From Candidatus Acidiferrales bacterium (lineage in GTDB: Bacteria; Acidobacteriota; Terriglobia; Acidiferrales; UBA7541), in contig JASHQB010000095.1 in NCBI GenBank assembly GCA_030037775.1, positions 1 to 35,241 of the forward strand: 35,241 nt of DNA. Reading direction: 5' to 3'. Below, piece by piece: positions 17,782-25,974 of this stretch. Both the position numbers and the translations under genes were made by a program. The notes under the pieces were generated by a model, which saw only the letters and a program-made list of their open reading frames with translations, was not told where the DNA came from and did no database searches. Position 1 is the stretch's first letter. Each line of letters begins with the position of its first letter.

Positions 17782-20271
17782 TCACTCATAGCGCAGCGCC
17801 ACCAGCGGATCCACGCGCGCGGCACGCTGCGCCGGCATCCAGCACGCCACCAGCACCACGGCAAACAAGAACACGCACGCCGCCCCCAGCGTGAGCGGGT
17901 CCGCCGGCGAAACGCCGAACAGCAGCCCGCGAATCAGCCGCTGCGCCGCCAGCGCGCCAACCAAACCGATCGCCGCGCCCAGCGCCGCCATGCGCAGCCC
18001 TTCCTTCAACACCAGCCACAAAACATCGCTCGCGCTCGCGCCCACCGCGACGCGAATCGCCAGCTCGCGCCTGCGCTGCGCCACCAGAAACGAAACAACG
18101 CCATAAATTCCCACCGCCGCAAGCGCCAGTCCCGCCGCCGCGAACAGCGCCAACAGCGCCGTGGTGAAACGCTCGCTGCCGGTTTGCTGCTCGACGGCTT
18201 CTTCGATGGTGTGCGCCTGCGCGAACGGCAGATTCGCATCCATCGCGTGCAGCTCCCGCGCGATCACCGGAACCATCAAATGCGGATCCGCCGCGGTGCG
18301 CACGACAATGTCGCGGAATCCATACGTCACCAGCGGATGCTGCGAATACAGCGCGATGATTTGCGGCTCCGGCGGCGCGGCCAGCCCGTTATTCCGAAAA
18401 TCCGCGATAACGCCGACGATGGTGACGTCCGCCGAATCCGTAATCATCGCTCCGGGCGGAATGTTCATGAACGCCGGCGGGCCGATGTGAATGCGCAGCC
18501 CGAGCGGATTCTGTTTCGGAAAATATTGCCGCACCAGCGACTGGCTGATCAGCGCCACGGGTTCGCTCGTCGCGCCGTCCGATTCGCTGAAGTCTCTGCC
18601 GCGAAGCAGCGGAATGCCCATGGTGCGCAGGAAATGCGCGTCCACAAATCCGCACTGGGCCCACGGAATGTCCTGCGGCCGTTGCGCCACGCGCCCGGGA
18701 ATTTCGAACATTTGGGTCCATTGATATGTCGGCGGCCAGATCGTGGTGATCGTGGCTTCGGTAACGCCGGGAAGCGCGCGCACGCGATCCGCGAACTGAT
18801 CGCTGAAGCGCACGATCGCTCCCGCATCGCGATACTGGACCGGAGGCAAATAAAAATGCCCCGTCAACAAATGGTCCTGCCGGATTCCCAGCGCCTGATG
18901 CTGCAAGCGCACGATGCTCTGCACCAGCAGCCCCGCGCCGACCAGCAGCATCAGCGACATGGCCATTTCCGTCACCACCAGCACGTTGCGCATGCGCTGC
19001 GCGCCGGAGCCCGCCGTGACCGTCCCTGAGCCAAGCTTCAGCGCTTCCACCAGATTCAGTCTGCTGCCGGTTAGCGCCGGCCCAAGGCCAAAAAACAAAG
19101 CGGTGGCGAGCGAGATGAAAAGCGTGAAGAGTAAAACGCGCCAGTCGATAGCGAGCGACGCCAACTGCGGCATGTTTTGCGGACGCAGGCTCGCCAGGGC
19201 CTGCACTCCGGCGTACGCCAGAAGCAAGCCCGCGCCGCCGCCCAGCAGCCCGAGCACCAGCGTCTCCGCGAGCAACTGCGACACCAGCCGGCCCCTACCG
19301 GCACCGAGCGCCGCGCGCATCGCCAGCTCGCGCTCGCGCACGCGGTTCCGCGCAAGCAGCAGGTTGGCAAGATTGACGCACGCAATCAGCAGGATCAGGC
19401 TCACCGCGCCCATCAGCAGCATCAGCATCGAGCGCAGATTGTCCGCGCGCGTGTCTGAAAGTTTCTCCAGCGCGACGCCGATTCCTTTATCGACAGGATG
19501 CGCTACCGCGAGTGCCGCAGCAATTGTCGCCAGGTCCGCTTGCGCCTGCTCGAGCGACACGCCGGGCTTCAAGCGCCCCAGCGAATACCAGCCGCGCCCT
19601 CTGCGTCCGGCTTCCGTCCATTGATCGCCCAGCGCGTCGGCGAATCTCAGCGGAGTCCAAAGCTGCACGTCGCGGCCGTCCATCCATTCCGGAACCAGGT
19701 CCGGCACGACGGCGATGATTGTGTACGGTTCGTCGTTGATCAGAACTTTGCGGCCGAGGATTGCCGGATCGCTCGCGAAACGCATCTTCCAGATGCGCGT
19801 GCTGATCACCGCGACATAATGTTTGCCGTTGTAGCTCTCGTCGTGGGTGAACAGCCGGCCCATGATGGGCTGTATGCCCAGCGCGTCGAAATATTCGCCC
19901 GGCGCCAGTCCAACCCACATCTGCTCCGGTGCGCCGCGGTTATCCGTGAAGCTGACGTTTTTTCGCCACGTGTCGTAAACCAGCATGTCCTCGAAGGTAC
20001 GATTCGCCTGCGCGAAATCCTGCATGTCCATCGGCGATGGGCCGCCCGCATCGCCGCCAACGCGCCGCCCGTCCTGCGTCGAATAGACGCGCACGATTCG
20101 GTCTGCGCCAGGAAACGGCAGCGGCCGGAACATGACGTTTTCGATGACGCTGAAAATCGCCGTGTTCGCGCCGATGCCCAGCGCCAGCGTCAATATGGCA
20201 ATCGCCGCAAAGCCGGGTGCTTTGGTAAGCATTCGCAGCGCGTATTTAATGTCCTGCATCAGCGCACCCAT
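17782..20271 (-). CDS. ADOP-type duplicated permease (829 aa) with a divergent second unit
   Basis: Segment 1 at about 20-42, segment 2 at about 283-307, motif RERELAMRAALGA at about 312-324, fifth segment about 430-450. The second loop reads RRRELAIRVAVGA (about 734-746), with ELAIR and VAVGA in place of the EIG(I/V)R and ALGA of nearly all other copies, so this unit-2 loop looks more like a unit-1 loop. The motif after it is also unusual (DVLWLVLKEGLRMAALG), the first loop has SQLLAETL instead of RQLLTES, and the C-terminus reads ACWMPAQRAARVDPLVALRYE-like rather than [10 protein letters not shown]. The start is supported by GAGGAGG 6 bases upstream. It is preceded by a 210-base gap holding copy 2 of the inverted-repeat element, and so may open a block with the permeases at 15164 and 12652. 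Confidence 0.92.
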   Translation of the reverse strand: MGALMQDIKYALRMLTKAPGFAAIAILTLALGIGANTAIFSVIENVMFRPLPFPGADRIVRVYSTQDGRRVGGDAGGPSPMDMQDFAQANRTFEDMLVYDTWRKNVSFTDNRGAPEQMWVGLAPGEYFDALGIQPIMGRLFTHDESYNGKHYVAVISTRIWKMRFASDPAILGRKVLINDEPYTIIAVVPDLVPEWMDGRDVQLWTPLRFADALGDQWTEAGRRGRGWYSLGRLKPGVSLEQAQADLATIAAALAVAHPVDKGIGVALEKLSDTRADNLRSMLMLLMGAVSLILLIACVNLANLLLARNRVRERELAMRAALGAGRGRLVSQLLAETLVLGLLGGGAGLLLAYAGVQALASLRPQNMPQLASLAIDWRVLLFTLFISLATALFFGLGPALTGSRLNLVEALKLGSGTVTAGSGAQRMRNVLVVTEMAMSLMLLVGAGLLVQSIVRLQHQALGIRQDHLLTGHFYLPPVQYRDAGAIVRFSDQFADRVRALPGVTEATITTIWPPTYQWTQMFEIPGRVAQRPQDIPWAQCGFVDAHFLRTMGIPLLRGRDFSESDGATSEPVALISQSLVRQYFPKQNPLGLRIHIGPPAFMNIPPGAMITDSADVTIVGVIADFRNNGLAAPPEPQIIALYSQHPLVTYGFRDIVVRTAADPHLMVPVIARELHAMDANLPFAQAHTIEEAVEQQTGSERFTTALLALFAAAGLALAAVGIYGVVSFLVAQRRRELAIRVAVGASASDVLWLVLKEGLRMAALGAAIGLVGALAAQRLIRGLLFGVSPADPLTLGAACVFLFAVVLVACWMPAQRAARVDPLVALRYE

Positions 20272-20313
20272 CTGTGCCTCCTCTGGCCTCCCACCGAAAC
20301 AAAGGACGCGAAA

Positions 20314-20412
20314 TAGCCCGATTAGAAATGGGTCCTGTCGTTTATTTACAATCAGTTACGAGCATTTCTAATTCCAGAATTTGCCGATTAGAATATTCGC
20401 CTTAGTTTCGCC
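20314..20412. repeat. Intergenic inverted-repeat element, copy 2
   Basis: This aligns over its length with 6449-6545. Shared pieces in order are CGATTAGAAATGG, a CTG and TTT-rich spacer, CAG, CATTTCTAATTCC, then CGATTAGAA, ATTCGC and TTTCGC. The inverted repeat is kept as ATTAGAAATG and CATTTCTAAT. It lies 43 bases or more upstream of the permease start at 20271, so both copies occupy an equivalent position before a permease gene. The role could be regulatory or the element may be a dispersed non-coding repeat. Confidence 0.6.
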
Positions 20413-20439
20413 AGGGCGCACTCCAGTCACGAGACCGCA

Positions 20440-20472
20440 GGGGCGCGGCTTGCCTCGCAACCCAGCCGCCCC
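20440..20472. terminator. Possible weak stem-loop after permease 20482-22914
   Basis: GGGG-CG-CGGCT and AGCCGCCCC can pair over 9 base pairs with a 2-base bulge, only 9 bases downstream of the permease stop codon. No T-run follows, so termination would be weak or factor-dependent; it may instead protect the transcript end. Confidence 0.3.
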
Positions 20473-20481
20473 AAGGAATGC

Positions 20482-22914
20482 TCACTCATAGCGCAGCGCC
20501 ACCATGGGATCGACTTTCATGGCGCGCCGCGCCGGGACGTAGCACGCCGCCACGGAAACCGCGATGAGCAGTACGGCCACGCCGGCAAAGGTCAGCGGAT
20601 CCGTCGCGCTGACGCCAAAAAGCAAGCTGGACATCAGCCGCGTCAGCCCGAGCGACGCGGCGACGCCAATGGCCACGCCGACGGCCGCGAGATTCAGCCC
20701 GTGCTGCAAAATCAAGCGCATCACGCTCCCCGGCTCGGCGCCCAGCGCCATGCGAATCCCGATTTCGCGGGTGCGCTGCGTCACCGAGTAGGAAATCACG
20801 CCGTAAATTCCCACCAGCGCCAGCAAGAATCCCAGTGCGCCGAAAAAGGCGAGCAGAAACGTCTGAAAGCGCGGCTGCGCGTTCGACGCGGCCACGAGCT
20901 GGTCCATCGATTTCACGTTGTCGAGCGGCTGGCCCTTGTTGATCGACCAGATGCGGTCCTGAATCGCCGACACCAGCGCGAGCGGGTCTCCCTTGCTGCG
21001 CACGACCAGAGCGATGAAGCCCGAATTGGCCGCCTGATCAGACGCAGCGAAGAGCTCCGCCTCCGGCGCCTGCTTGGCGTTCTGCTCATGGAAGTTCGCC
21101 ACTTCCCCGACCACTTCGCCCCAGAGCGGATTCTTCTTCTCGTCGCGGCCGGACCAGATGCGTTGGCCGATGGGGCTGGCATTGCCAAAGAATTTCTTCG
21201 CGAAAGCCTGGTTGACGATATAGACGGTCGGACTCTTGACGGTGTCCGCATCGGTAAAATCCCGTCCCGCGAGCAGCGGAATGCCCATGGTCTGGAAGTA
21301 GCCGGGCGTCATGCGATTGAATTCCGCCGTGGGAGACTGCTCGCCCTGGGCAAGAACTTTCGTGGAAACGGAGGCTTCGCCCCGGAAACCGGAGAGCGGC
21401 GCATAGAGAGACGCGGCGGCGCTTTCCACGCTCGGAACGCCGCGCGCGAGGGCCACGATCTGGTGAATGTACGGAAGGGCTTGCTCGGGCTTGGTGTACT
21501 GCCCGGCGGGATAGGTGATATTCACGGTGAGCACGTGGTCGGCCCGGAAGCCGAGATTGACGCTGCGCAGCCGCGCGAAACTGCGCAACGCGAGCGTCGC
21601 GCCAATCACCAGCGTGAGCGCCAGGGCCACTTCGCCGACCACCAGCAACTGCCGCAGGAGTTTGTGGCGCACGCCGGCGGCGCCGGTCTGCGCCCCCGCG
21701 CCGCCTTCTTTAATCACCGCGGTCAATTCCTGCCGCGAGGAAAGAATCGCCGGCGCGAGCCCGAATAAAACTCCGGCGAGAATCGAGGCTCCCAGCGTGA
21801 ACCACAGAACCGCCTGGTCAATGGCCAGGTCTTTCACGCGCGGCGTATCCGGCGGGAGCAAATCACGCAGCGCCGCCACGCTCCAGTAGGCCAGAAACAA
21901 TCCGCACGCGCCGCCAACGAGCGCAACGATCAGACTTTCCACCAGCAACTGCCACACCAAGCGGCTGCGCGTCGCGCCCAGCGCGGAGCGAATGGCCAGT
22001 TCGCGCCGCCGCGTCCAGCCGCGCGACAAAAACAAATTTCCCACGTTGGCGCAGGCGATCAGCAGCACGAAGCCGACCGCGCCGAGCAGAATCAGCAGCG
22101 GCAAGCGCGCGTCGCCGAAAAGGTCCGCCTGCAGCGAAATGGCGTGGAAGCCCCAGAATTTGTCGTCGTCGGGATAAGCTTTCGCCAGGCGCGCGCCGAT
22201 GGCGTCGAGTTCCGTTTGCGCCTCTGCGACTGTGCGGCCGGGAAGCAGCCGCGCCAGTGCGGGCGTGCCGTGCATGCCGCGCGTGGCCACTTCCTTCGCC
22301 GTGGGCGCCAGCGGCGTCCACAATTCCGTGTCGCTGATGAAGCTCATGTGTTGCTGCCGCGGCATCACGCCGATGATGCTGTACGGATTGCCGTCGAGCA
22401 TGATGCTCTTCCCTACCGCGCGCGGGTCGGAGCCGAACCGCTCCTGCCACAGCTCGTAGCCCAGGATCACTTCGCGCTCCTGCCCCGGCTGCATTTCCGC
22501 CGCGGTGAAATTGCGGCCGTACATCGGCTTCATGCCCAGCAGCGGGAAAAAATTCACCGAGATTTCGCCGGCGTCGAGCTGGCGCGGCTGGCCGGCGCCG
22601 GTGAGCGTCACATTGGCGTAGGTATAGGGCGCAACGTCGCTGAACACGCGGTTCTGCGCGCGCAGGTCGGCGATGTCAGCAAACGACAGGCCGAGATTCG
22701 GAAAATCGAAAAGCGAGCTGTGCGCCCACACGTCGACGAGCTGGCTGGAATTGGGAAACGGCAGCGGCCGCAGCAGCGACGTGTACACCACGGAGAAAAT
22801 CGCGGTGTTCGCGCCGATGCCCAGCGCCAGCGTCAAAATCGCAATCGCCGCGAACGCCGGGGTCTTCATCAGGGTGCGAATGGCGTAGCGAATGTCGTGC
22901 AGCAGTGTGCTCAC
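20482..22914 (-). CDS. ADOP-type duplicated permease (810 aa), GTG start
   Basis: The start is GTG at 22914, supported by AGGAGG 5 bases upstream and by the MSTLLHDIRY N-terminus that aligns with the paralogues. Segment 1 at about 20-42, segment 2 at about 273-297, fifth segment about 422-444, second motif [13 protein letters not shown] at about 714-726. The first loop is rich in arginine (SRGWTRRRELAIRSALGA, about 297-314) and continues WQLLVES in place of RQLLTES; the preceding segment reads NVGNLFLSR where most have NVANLLLAR. The second periplasmic lobe is comparatively short on charged insertions. The permease at 22955 ends 40 bases upstream, so the two are probably co-transcribed; the 210-base gap behind its stop has a possible stem-loop. 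Confidence 0.93.
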   Translation of the reverse strand: MSTLLHDIRYAIRTLMKTPAFAAIAILTLALGIGANTAIFSVVYTSLLRPLPFPNSSQLVDVWAHSSLFDFPNLGLSFADIADLRAQNRVFSDVAPYTYANVTLTGAGQPRQLDAGEISVNFFPLLGMKPMYGRNFTAAEMQPGQEREVILGYELWQERFGSDPRAVGKSIMLDGNPYSIIGVMPRQQHMSFISDTELWTPLAPTAKEVATRGMHGTPALARLLPGRTVAEAQTELDAIGARLAKAYPDDDKFWGFHAISLQADLFGDARLPLLILLGAVGFVLLIACANVGNLFLSRGWTRRRELAIRSALGATRSRLVWQLLVESLIVALVGGACGLFLAYWSVAALRDLLPPDTPRVKDLAIDQAVLWFTLGASILAGVLFGLAPAILSSRQELTAVIKEGGAGAQTGAAGVRHKLLRQLLVVGEVALALTLVIGATLALRSFARLRSVNLGFRADHVLTVNITYPAGQYTKPEQALPYIHQIVALARGVPSVESAAASLYAPLSGFRGEASVSTKVLAQGEQSPTAEFNRMTPGYFQTMGIPLLAGRDFTDADTVKSPTVYIVNQAFAKKFFGNASPIGQRIWSGRDEKKNPLWGEVVGEVANFHEQNAKQAPEAELFAASDQAANSGFIALVVRSKGDPLALVSAIQDRIWSINKGQPLDNVKSMDQLVAASNAQPRFQTFLLAFFGALGFLLALVGIYGVISYSVTQRTREIGIRMALGAEPGSVMRLILQHGLNLAAVGVAIGVAASLGLTRLMSSLLFGVSATDPLTFAGVAVLLIAVSVAACYVPARRAMKVDPMVALRYE

Positions 22915-22954
22915 GTTTCCTCCTCGGCCCCTCGCTTTCGTCTTTCCCTGCTCG

Positions 22955-25375
22955 TCACTCGTATCTCAACGCCACAATCGGATCGACGCGCATCGCCCGC
23001 CGCGCCGGCAAATAGCACGCCGCAATCGCCACCAACGCCAGCGTCGCCGGGACGCCCACAAAAATCAGCGGGTCCGTGGCCGAAACGCCGTAGATGAGGC
23101 TCGAAAGCAGGCGCGCGATTGCGTACGACGCCGCGAACCCGATCACCAACCCAATCGCGGCGAGGCGAATTCCCCGCCCCGCGATCCATCGCAGCACTTG
23201 GCGAGGCTCCGCGCCCAGCGCCAGCCGAATGCCAATCTCGTGCGTGCGCTCGGTCACGGAATGCGCCATCACGCCATATACTCCCGACGACGCCAGCACC
23301 AGCGCAATCAATCCCAGCACAGCCATCATGGTGGCGATGAACGAAATGCCGATCAGGTCTTCCCACGTCAGCCGGGCCAGCGTTTTCGGCTCGTAAATCG
23401 GCTGCTCCGGGTCCACGTTCGCGATTTTCGCGCGCACTGCCGGAAGAAAACTGAGCGGATCGCCCGCGGTGCGCAGCAGAAACGCGCCGTTGGTGTCCGC
23501 ATCCTGCGCGTACGGAAAATACACCGTCGAATTGATGGGAAAATAGGCGTTGTACTTCACGTCCGCCACGACGCCCACGACGGTCATCCACGGATTTTTC
23601 GAATCCGGCTGGCCGTCCTTCAGGCGTTTGCCAATCGCATCCTGGCCCGGCCAGTAACGCTCCGCCATGCCGCGGCTGACAATCGCCACGAGTTGCGAAT
23701 TCGGCCCGTCTGCATCCGTGAATTCGCGCCCGTGCAGCAGCGGCACGCCCAGCGTCCGCAAATAACTGGGGCTTACCGATTCGCGCAGCGCAATGTGTCC
23801 CGCGTCCTCGGCGAACGGCCGATTCTCTGCCGTATACGGATGAAAACTCTGCTCGTCCGAATTGGGCACCGCGGTCGCCAGCGACGCGGACTTCACGCCG
23901 GGAATCGCGCTCATCTGGGCGAGCACTTGCTGGAAAAACTGCGCGCGCTTGGCCTGCGAGTCGTACTTGTTCTTCGGCAGCGCAATGCTTATGGTCAGCA
24001 AACTCTGCGGCTCGAATTTGTTGTTCTCATCCTGCAGCGCGCGGAATCCCTTCACCAACAGTCCCGCGCCGACCAGCAGCACCAGCGACACCGCCACTTC
24101 CGCCACCACCAGCACGCTGCGCAGCCGGTGCGCGCCGCGTCCCGGCCCGCCGCGCCCGCCCTCTTTCAACGCCTGCGAAATATCCGGGCGCGATTGCCCG
24201 AGCGCCGGCGCGAGCCCCGCCAGAATTCCCGCCAGCACCGCGACAGCCACCGTGTACGCCACCGCGCGCCAGTCAAGCGCGATGCGGTTCCACCCCGCGA
24301 TGTACTGCGAAAGCTCGGCCGGCAAATAGCTGACCGTCAAGCTCACCGCCCAGGCCCCCAGCAACAATCCCAAAGCCGCGCCAGCGAGCGCCAGGATCAC
24401 GCTTTCCGTCAGCAATTGCCGCACCACGCGCCAGCGGCTCGCGCCCATCGCGCGGCGCACCGCAATTTCCCGCTCGCGCCCCGCCACGCGCGCCAGTTGC
24501 AAATTCGCCACGTTCGCGCACGCAATGAGCAGCACGAAGGCCACCGCCACGAGCAGCAGCAACATGAACTGGTGCGTCTGTTCGTCCGTCGCATACGTGC
24601 GGAATGGCACGGTGCGAATGTTCAGCTTCGAGTTCGAGCGTGGAAACCGTTTTGCCAACTGCTGTCCAATTCCATTCATTTCCGCGGCCGCTTGCGAAAC
24701 GGAAACTCCGCGCTTCAATAGCCCTACTGGAAAAAGGAAATTGTTGTTGTGGTCGGCTTTGTCCGCGTCCGTGAGCGCCAGCGGCTCCCACAACTGCGTC
24801 GCCACGGGATAGTCAAAATCCTTTCCCATGACGCCAATGATCGTGTAGCTGTGCCCGTTGATGTGTGCTTCTTTGCCCACGATCGCCGGTTCGCCCGCGA
24901 ACTTGCTCTGCCACAGCCCATAACTCAAAATCACCTCTGCATCGCCGCCCGGAGTTCCTTCTTCCGGCGCGAAGTTCCGCCCGAGAACCGGCCGCACGCC
25001 CAGCACATCGAAAAAATTCGGCGTGACTTTCTCCGAGTAGACCCGCTCCGGATCGCCCCGTCCCGTCAGATTCGCATCCCCTCCCTCATGCGCGGCAATC
25101 TGCTCGAACGACTTGTTTTGCGCGCGAACAGTTTCGTAGTCGAACGGCACCATCGAATTTTCGTCGGTGAGCGTCCCCACCTTGTTGAACATCAGAGCGA
25201 TGCGGCTCAAATTCGGAAACGGCTCCGGCCGCAGCAGCAGCGGGTCCGCCACGCTGAAAATCGCCGCGTTCGCCCCAATGCCCAGCGCCAGCGCGCACAC
25301 CGCCAGCAGCGTCACGCCCGGATTTTTCATCAGCATGCGCACGCCGTACTTGATGTCTTGCATCAATGTGCCCAT
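22955..25375 (-). CDS. ADOP-type duplicated permease (806 aa, shortest complete copy)
   Basis: Segment 1 at about 20-42 is the most divergent of the set: [20 protein letters not shown], with a cysteine and N-A-A in place of [15 protein letters not shown]. Segment 2 at about 271-295 (VAFVLLIACANVANL), motif REREIAVRRAMGA at about 300-312, fifth segment about 420-440, second motif [13 protein letters not shown] at about 710-722. The first loop has RAMGA instead of (A/L)ALGA. The linker before the fifth segment is glycine-rich (EGGRGGPGRGAHR). GGAGG lies 7 bases before the ATG. It is followed after 40 bases by the permease at 20482. Upstream, in a 139-base region, are a 19-base inverted repeat and the remnant of a lost permease, so its original upstream neighbour has gone. 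Confidence 0.93.
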   Translation of the reverse strand: MGTLMQDIKYGVRMLMKNPGVTLLAVCALALGIGANAAIFSVADPLLLRPEPFPNLSRIALMFNKVGTLTDENSMVPFDYETVRAQNKSFEQIAAHEGGDANLTGRGDPERVYSEKVTPNFFDVLGVRPVLGRNFAPEEGTPGGDAEVILSYGLWQSKFAGEPAIVGKEAHINGHSYTIIGVMGKDFDYPVATQLWEPLALTDADKADHNNNFLFPVGLLKRGVSVSQAAAEMNGIGQQLAKRFPRSNSKLNIRTVPFRTYATDEQTHQFMLLLLVAVAFVLLIACANVANLQLARVAGREREIAVRRAMGASRWRVVRQLLTESVILALAGAALGLLLGAWAVSLTVSYLPAELSQYIAGWNRIALDWRAVAYTVAVAVLAGILAGLAPALGQSRPDISQALKEGGRGGPGRGAHRLRSVLVVAEVAVSLVLLVGAGLLVKGFRALQDENNKFEPQSLLTISIALPKNKYDSQAKRAQFFQQVLAQMSAIPGVKSASLATAVPNSDEQSFHPYTAENRPFAEDAGHIALRESVSPSYLRTLGVPLLHGREFTDADGPNSQLVAIVSRGMAERYWPGQDAIGKRLKDGQPDSKNPWMTVVGVVADVKYNAYFPINSTVYFPYAQDADTNGAFLLRTAGDPLSFLPAVRAKIANVDPEQPIYEPKTLARLTWEDLIGISFIATMMAVLGLIALVLASSGVYGVMAHSVTERTHEIGIRLALGAEPRQVLRWIAGRGIRLAAIGLVIGFAASYAIARLLSSLIYGVSATDPLIFVGVPATLALVAIAACYLPARRAMRVDPIVALRYE

Positions 25376-25390
25376 CGCTCGCCTCCGCCT

Positions 25391-25474
25391 AGTGGTCAGT
25401 GTTCAGTGGCCAGTGGTCAGCAAACAAATACTGCGGCCCGCCGGTTGCCTGCTCGCCACTGATCACTGACCACT
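25391..25474. repeat. 19-base inverted repeat of the GTCAGTGG type
   Basis: AGTGGTCAGTGTTCAGTGG at 25391-25409 and CCACTGATCACTGACCACT at 25456-25474 are complementary at 18 of 19 positions with a 46-base loop; a further partial unit, CAGTGGTCAGC, follows the first arm at about 25411-25421. The element sits between the permease start at 25375 and the permease remnant at 25480. A 16-base part of the right arm recurs at 25947-25962 on the other side of the four-helix-bundle gene. Such an arm pair could fold in the transcript; the shared sequence could have guided recombination here. Confidence 0.6.
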
Positions 25475-25479
25475 TTCTT

Positions 25480-25521
25480 TCACTCCTACCTCACTACTTC
25501 CATCGGATCCACGCTCATCGC
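25480..25521 (-). pseudogene. 3'-end remnant of a lost ADOP permease gene
   Basis: Read on the minus strand, 14 codons give AMSVDPMEVVR, stop, E, stop. This lines up with the family C-terminus AM(K/R)VDPM(V/E)ALRYE followed by stop; the tyrosine codon TAC has become TAG. Over the last 43 bases the DNA matches the end of the permease at 25975 at 33 positions. Upstream of the GCG codon the similarity ends abruptly and the coding sequence of the four-helix-bundle gene takes over; that gene's last arginine and its TGA stop lie within the remnant. About 2.4 kb of a permease gene therefore appears to have been lost or replaced at this point. Its relation to the family end is clear despite the short length. 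Confidence 0.75.
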
Positions 25522-25922
25522 GTGTGGCCGTTCAATTTTCCGCGCAAACTTGCCAGCATCTTTCGTATCTCCTCAACATGCGAGAAGATCGGCTCGGTCT
25601 CGCGTTCCTGGCAAAACGCCAGGCGCTGGCTCAGAGTTAACTGCGTATCGACCTCCGCAAGCGAGCCCTCAGCATGCGAAATGAATTGCACAAACTCGCG
25701 CGTCGACTTCCGCGCCTGTCCTTCAGCCAGATTCGACGGAACCGAAACCGCCGCCCTTCGAAGCTGTGCAACGAGTCCAAACCGTTCGTCCGCCGGGAAT
25801 TGCCGCGTTAGTGCGTAGATTTCTTCGACCAAAGACATGGCCTTTTGCCACACCACCAAGTCGCGGTAATTTCGCACTACTTGCTTGCGGCTGATGTTTG
25901 TCGCTTCTCTACTGTCAGTCAT
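25515..25922 (-). CDS. Four-helix-bundle protein (23S rRNA intervening-sequence protein family), 135 aa
   Basis: The sequence has the family hallmarks: NYRDLVVWQKAMSLVEEIY, then FPADERFGLVAQLRRAAVS, PSNLAEGQAR, and STREFVQFISHAEGSLAEVDTQL, forming four amphipathic helices. Relatives are encoded in intervening sequences of 23S rRNA genes of some bacteria, and distant relatives (Avd) act as accessory proteins of diversity-generating retroelements; most copies, like this one, stand alone with unknown function and probably form oligomers. The ATG at 25922 is preferred to a GTG at 25961 because AGGT lies 5-8 bases upstream and the GTG lies in repeat DNA. It is the only non-permease, non-exported gene inside the array. 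Its last codons run into the remnant of a lost permease, which shows it entered or was joined here by recombination. No reverse transcriptase or rRNA is nearby. Confidence 0.85.
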   Translation of the reverse strand: MTDSREATNISRKQVVRNYRDLVVWQKAMSLVEEIYALTRQFPADERFGLVAQLRRAAVSVPSNLAEGQARKSTREFVQFISHAEGSLAEVDTQLTLSQRLAFCQERETEPIFSHVEEIRKMLASLRGKLNGHTR

Positions 25923-25945
25923 CGGCGACCTGCGCGTTGGTTTTT

Positions 25946-25962
25946 GCTGATCACTGACCACT
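25946..25962. repeat. GTCAGTGG-type repeat, copy upstream of the four-helix-bundle gene
   Basis: GCTGATCACTGACCACT shares 16 consecutive bases with 25459-25474. As at the other end, it is followed by a short C/T-rich stretch and the TTTCACTC of a permease gene end (25975 on). The four-helix-bundle gene is thus bracketed by two copies of the same repeat-plus-permease-end arrangement in the same orientation. Confidence 0.6.
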
Positions 25963-25974
25963 GACCCCTTCTTT

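Noticed and set aside
25376..25514. CRISPR-like array of short repeats
   Set aside because: The GTCAGTGG units are short, irregular and partly inverted, with no uniform spacers and no cas genes.
25515..25922. Evidence for a diversity-generating retroelement, since Avd proteins share the four-helix-bundle fold
   Set aside because: No reverse transcriptase, template repeat or variable repeat is visible in the window; repeated permease motifs are ordinary paralogy.
25515..25922. Insertion within a 23S rRNA gene
   Set aside because: Relatives of this protein can be encoded within 23S rRNA, but the flanks here are permease sequences and no rRNA sequence is seen.
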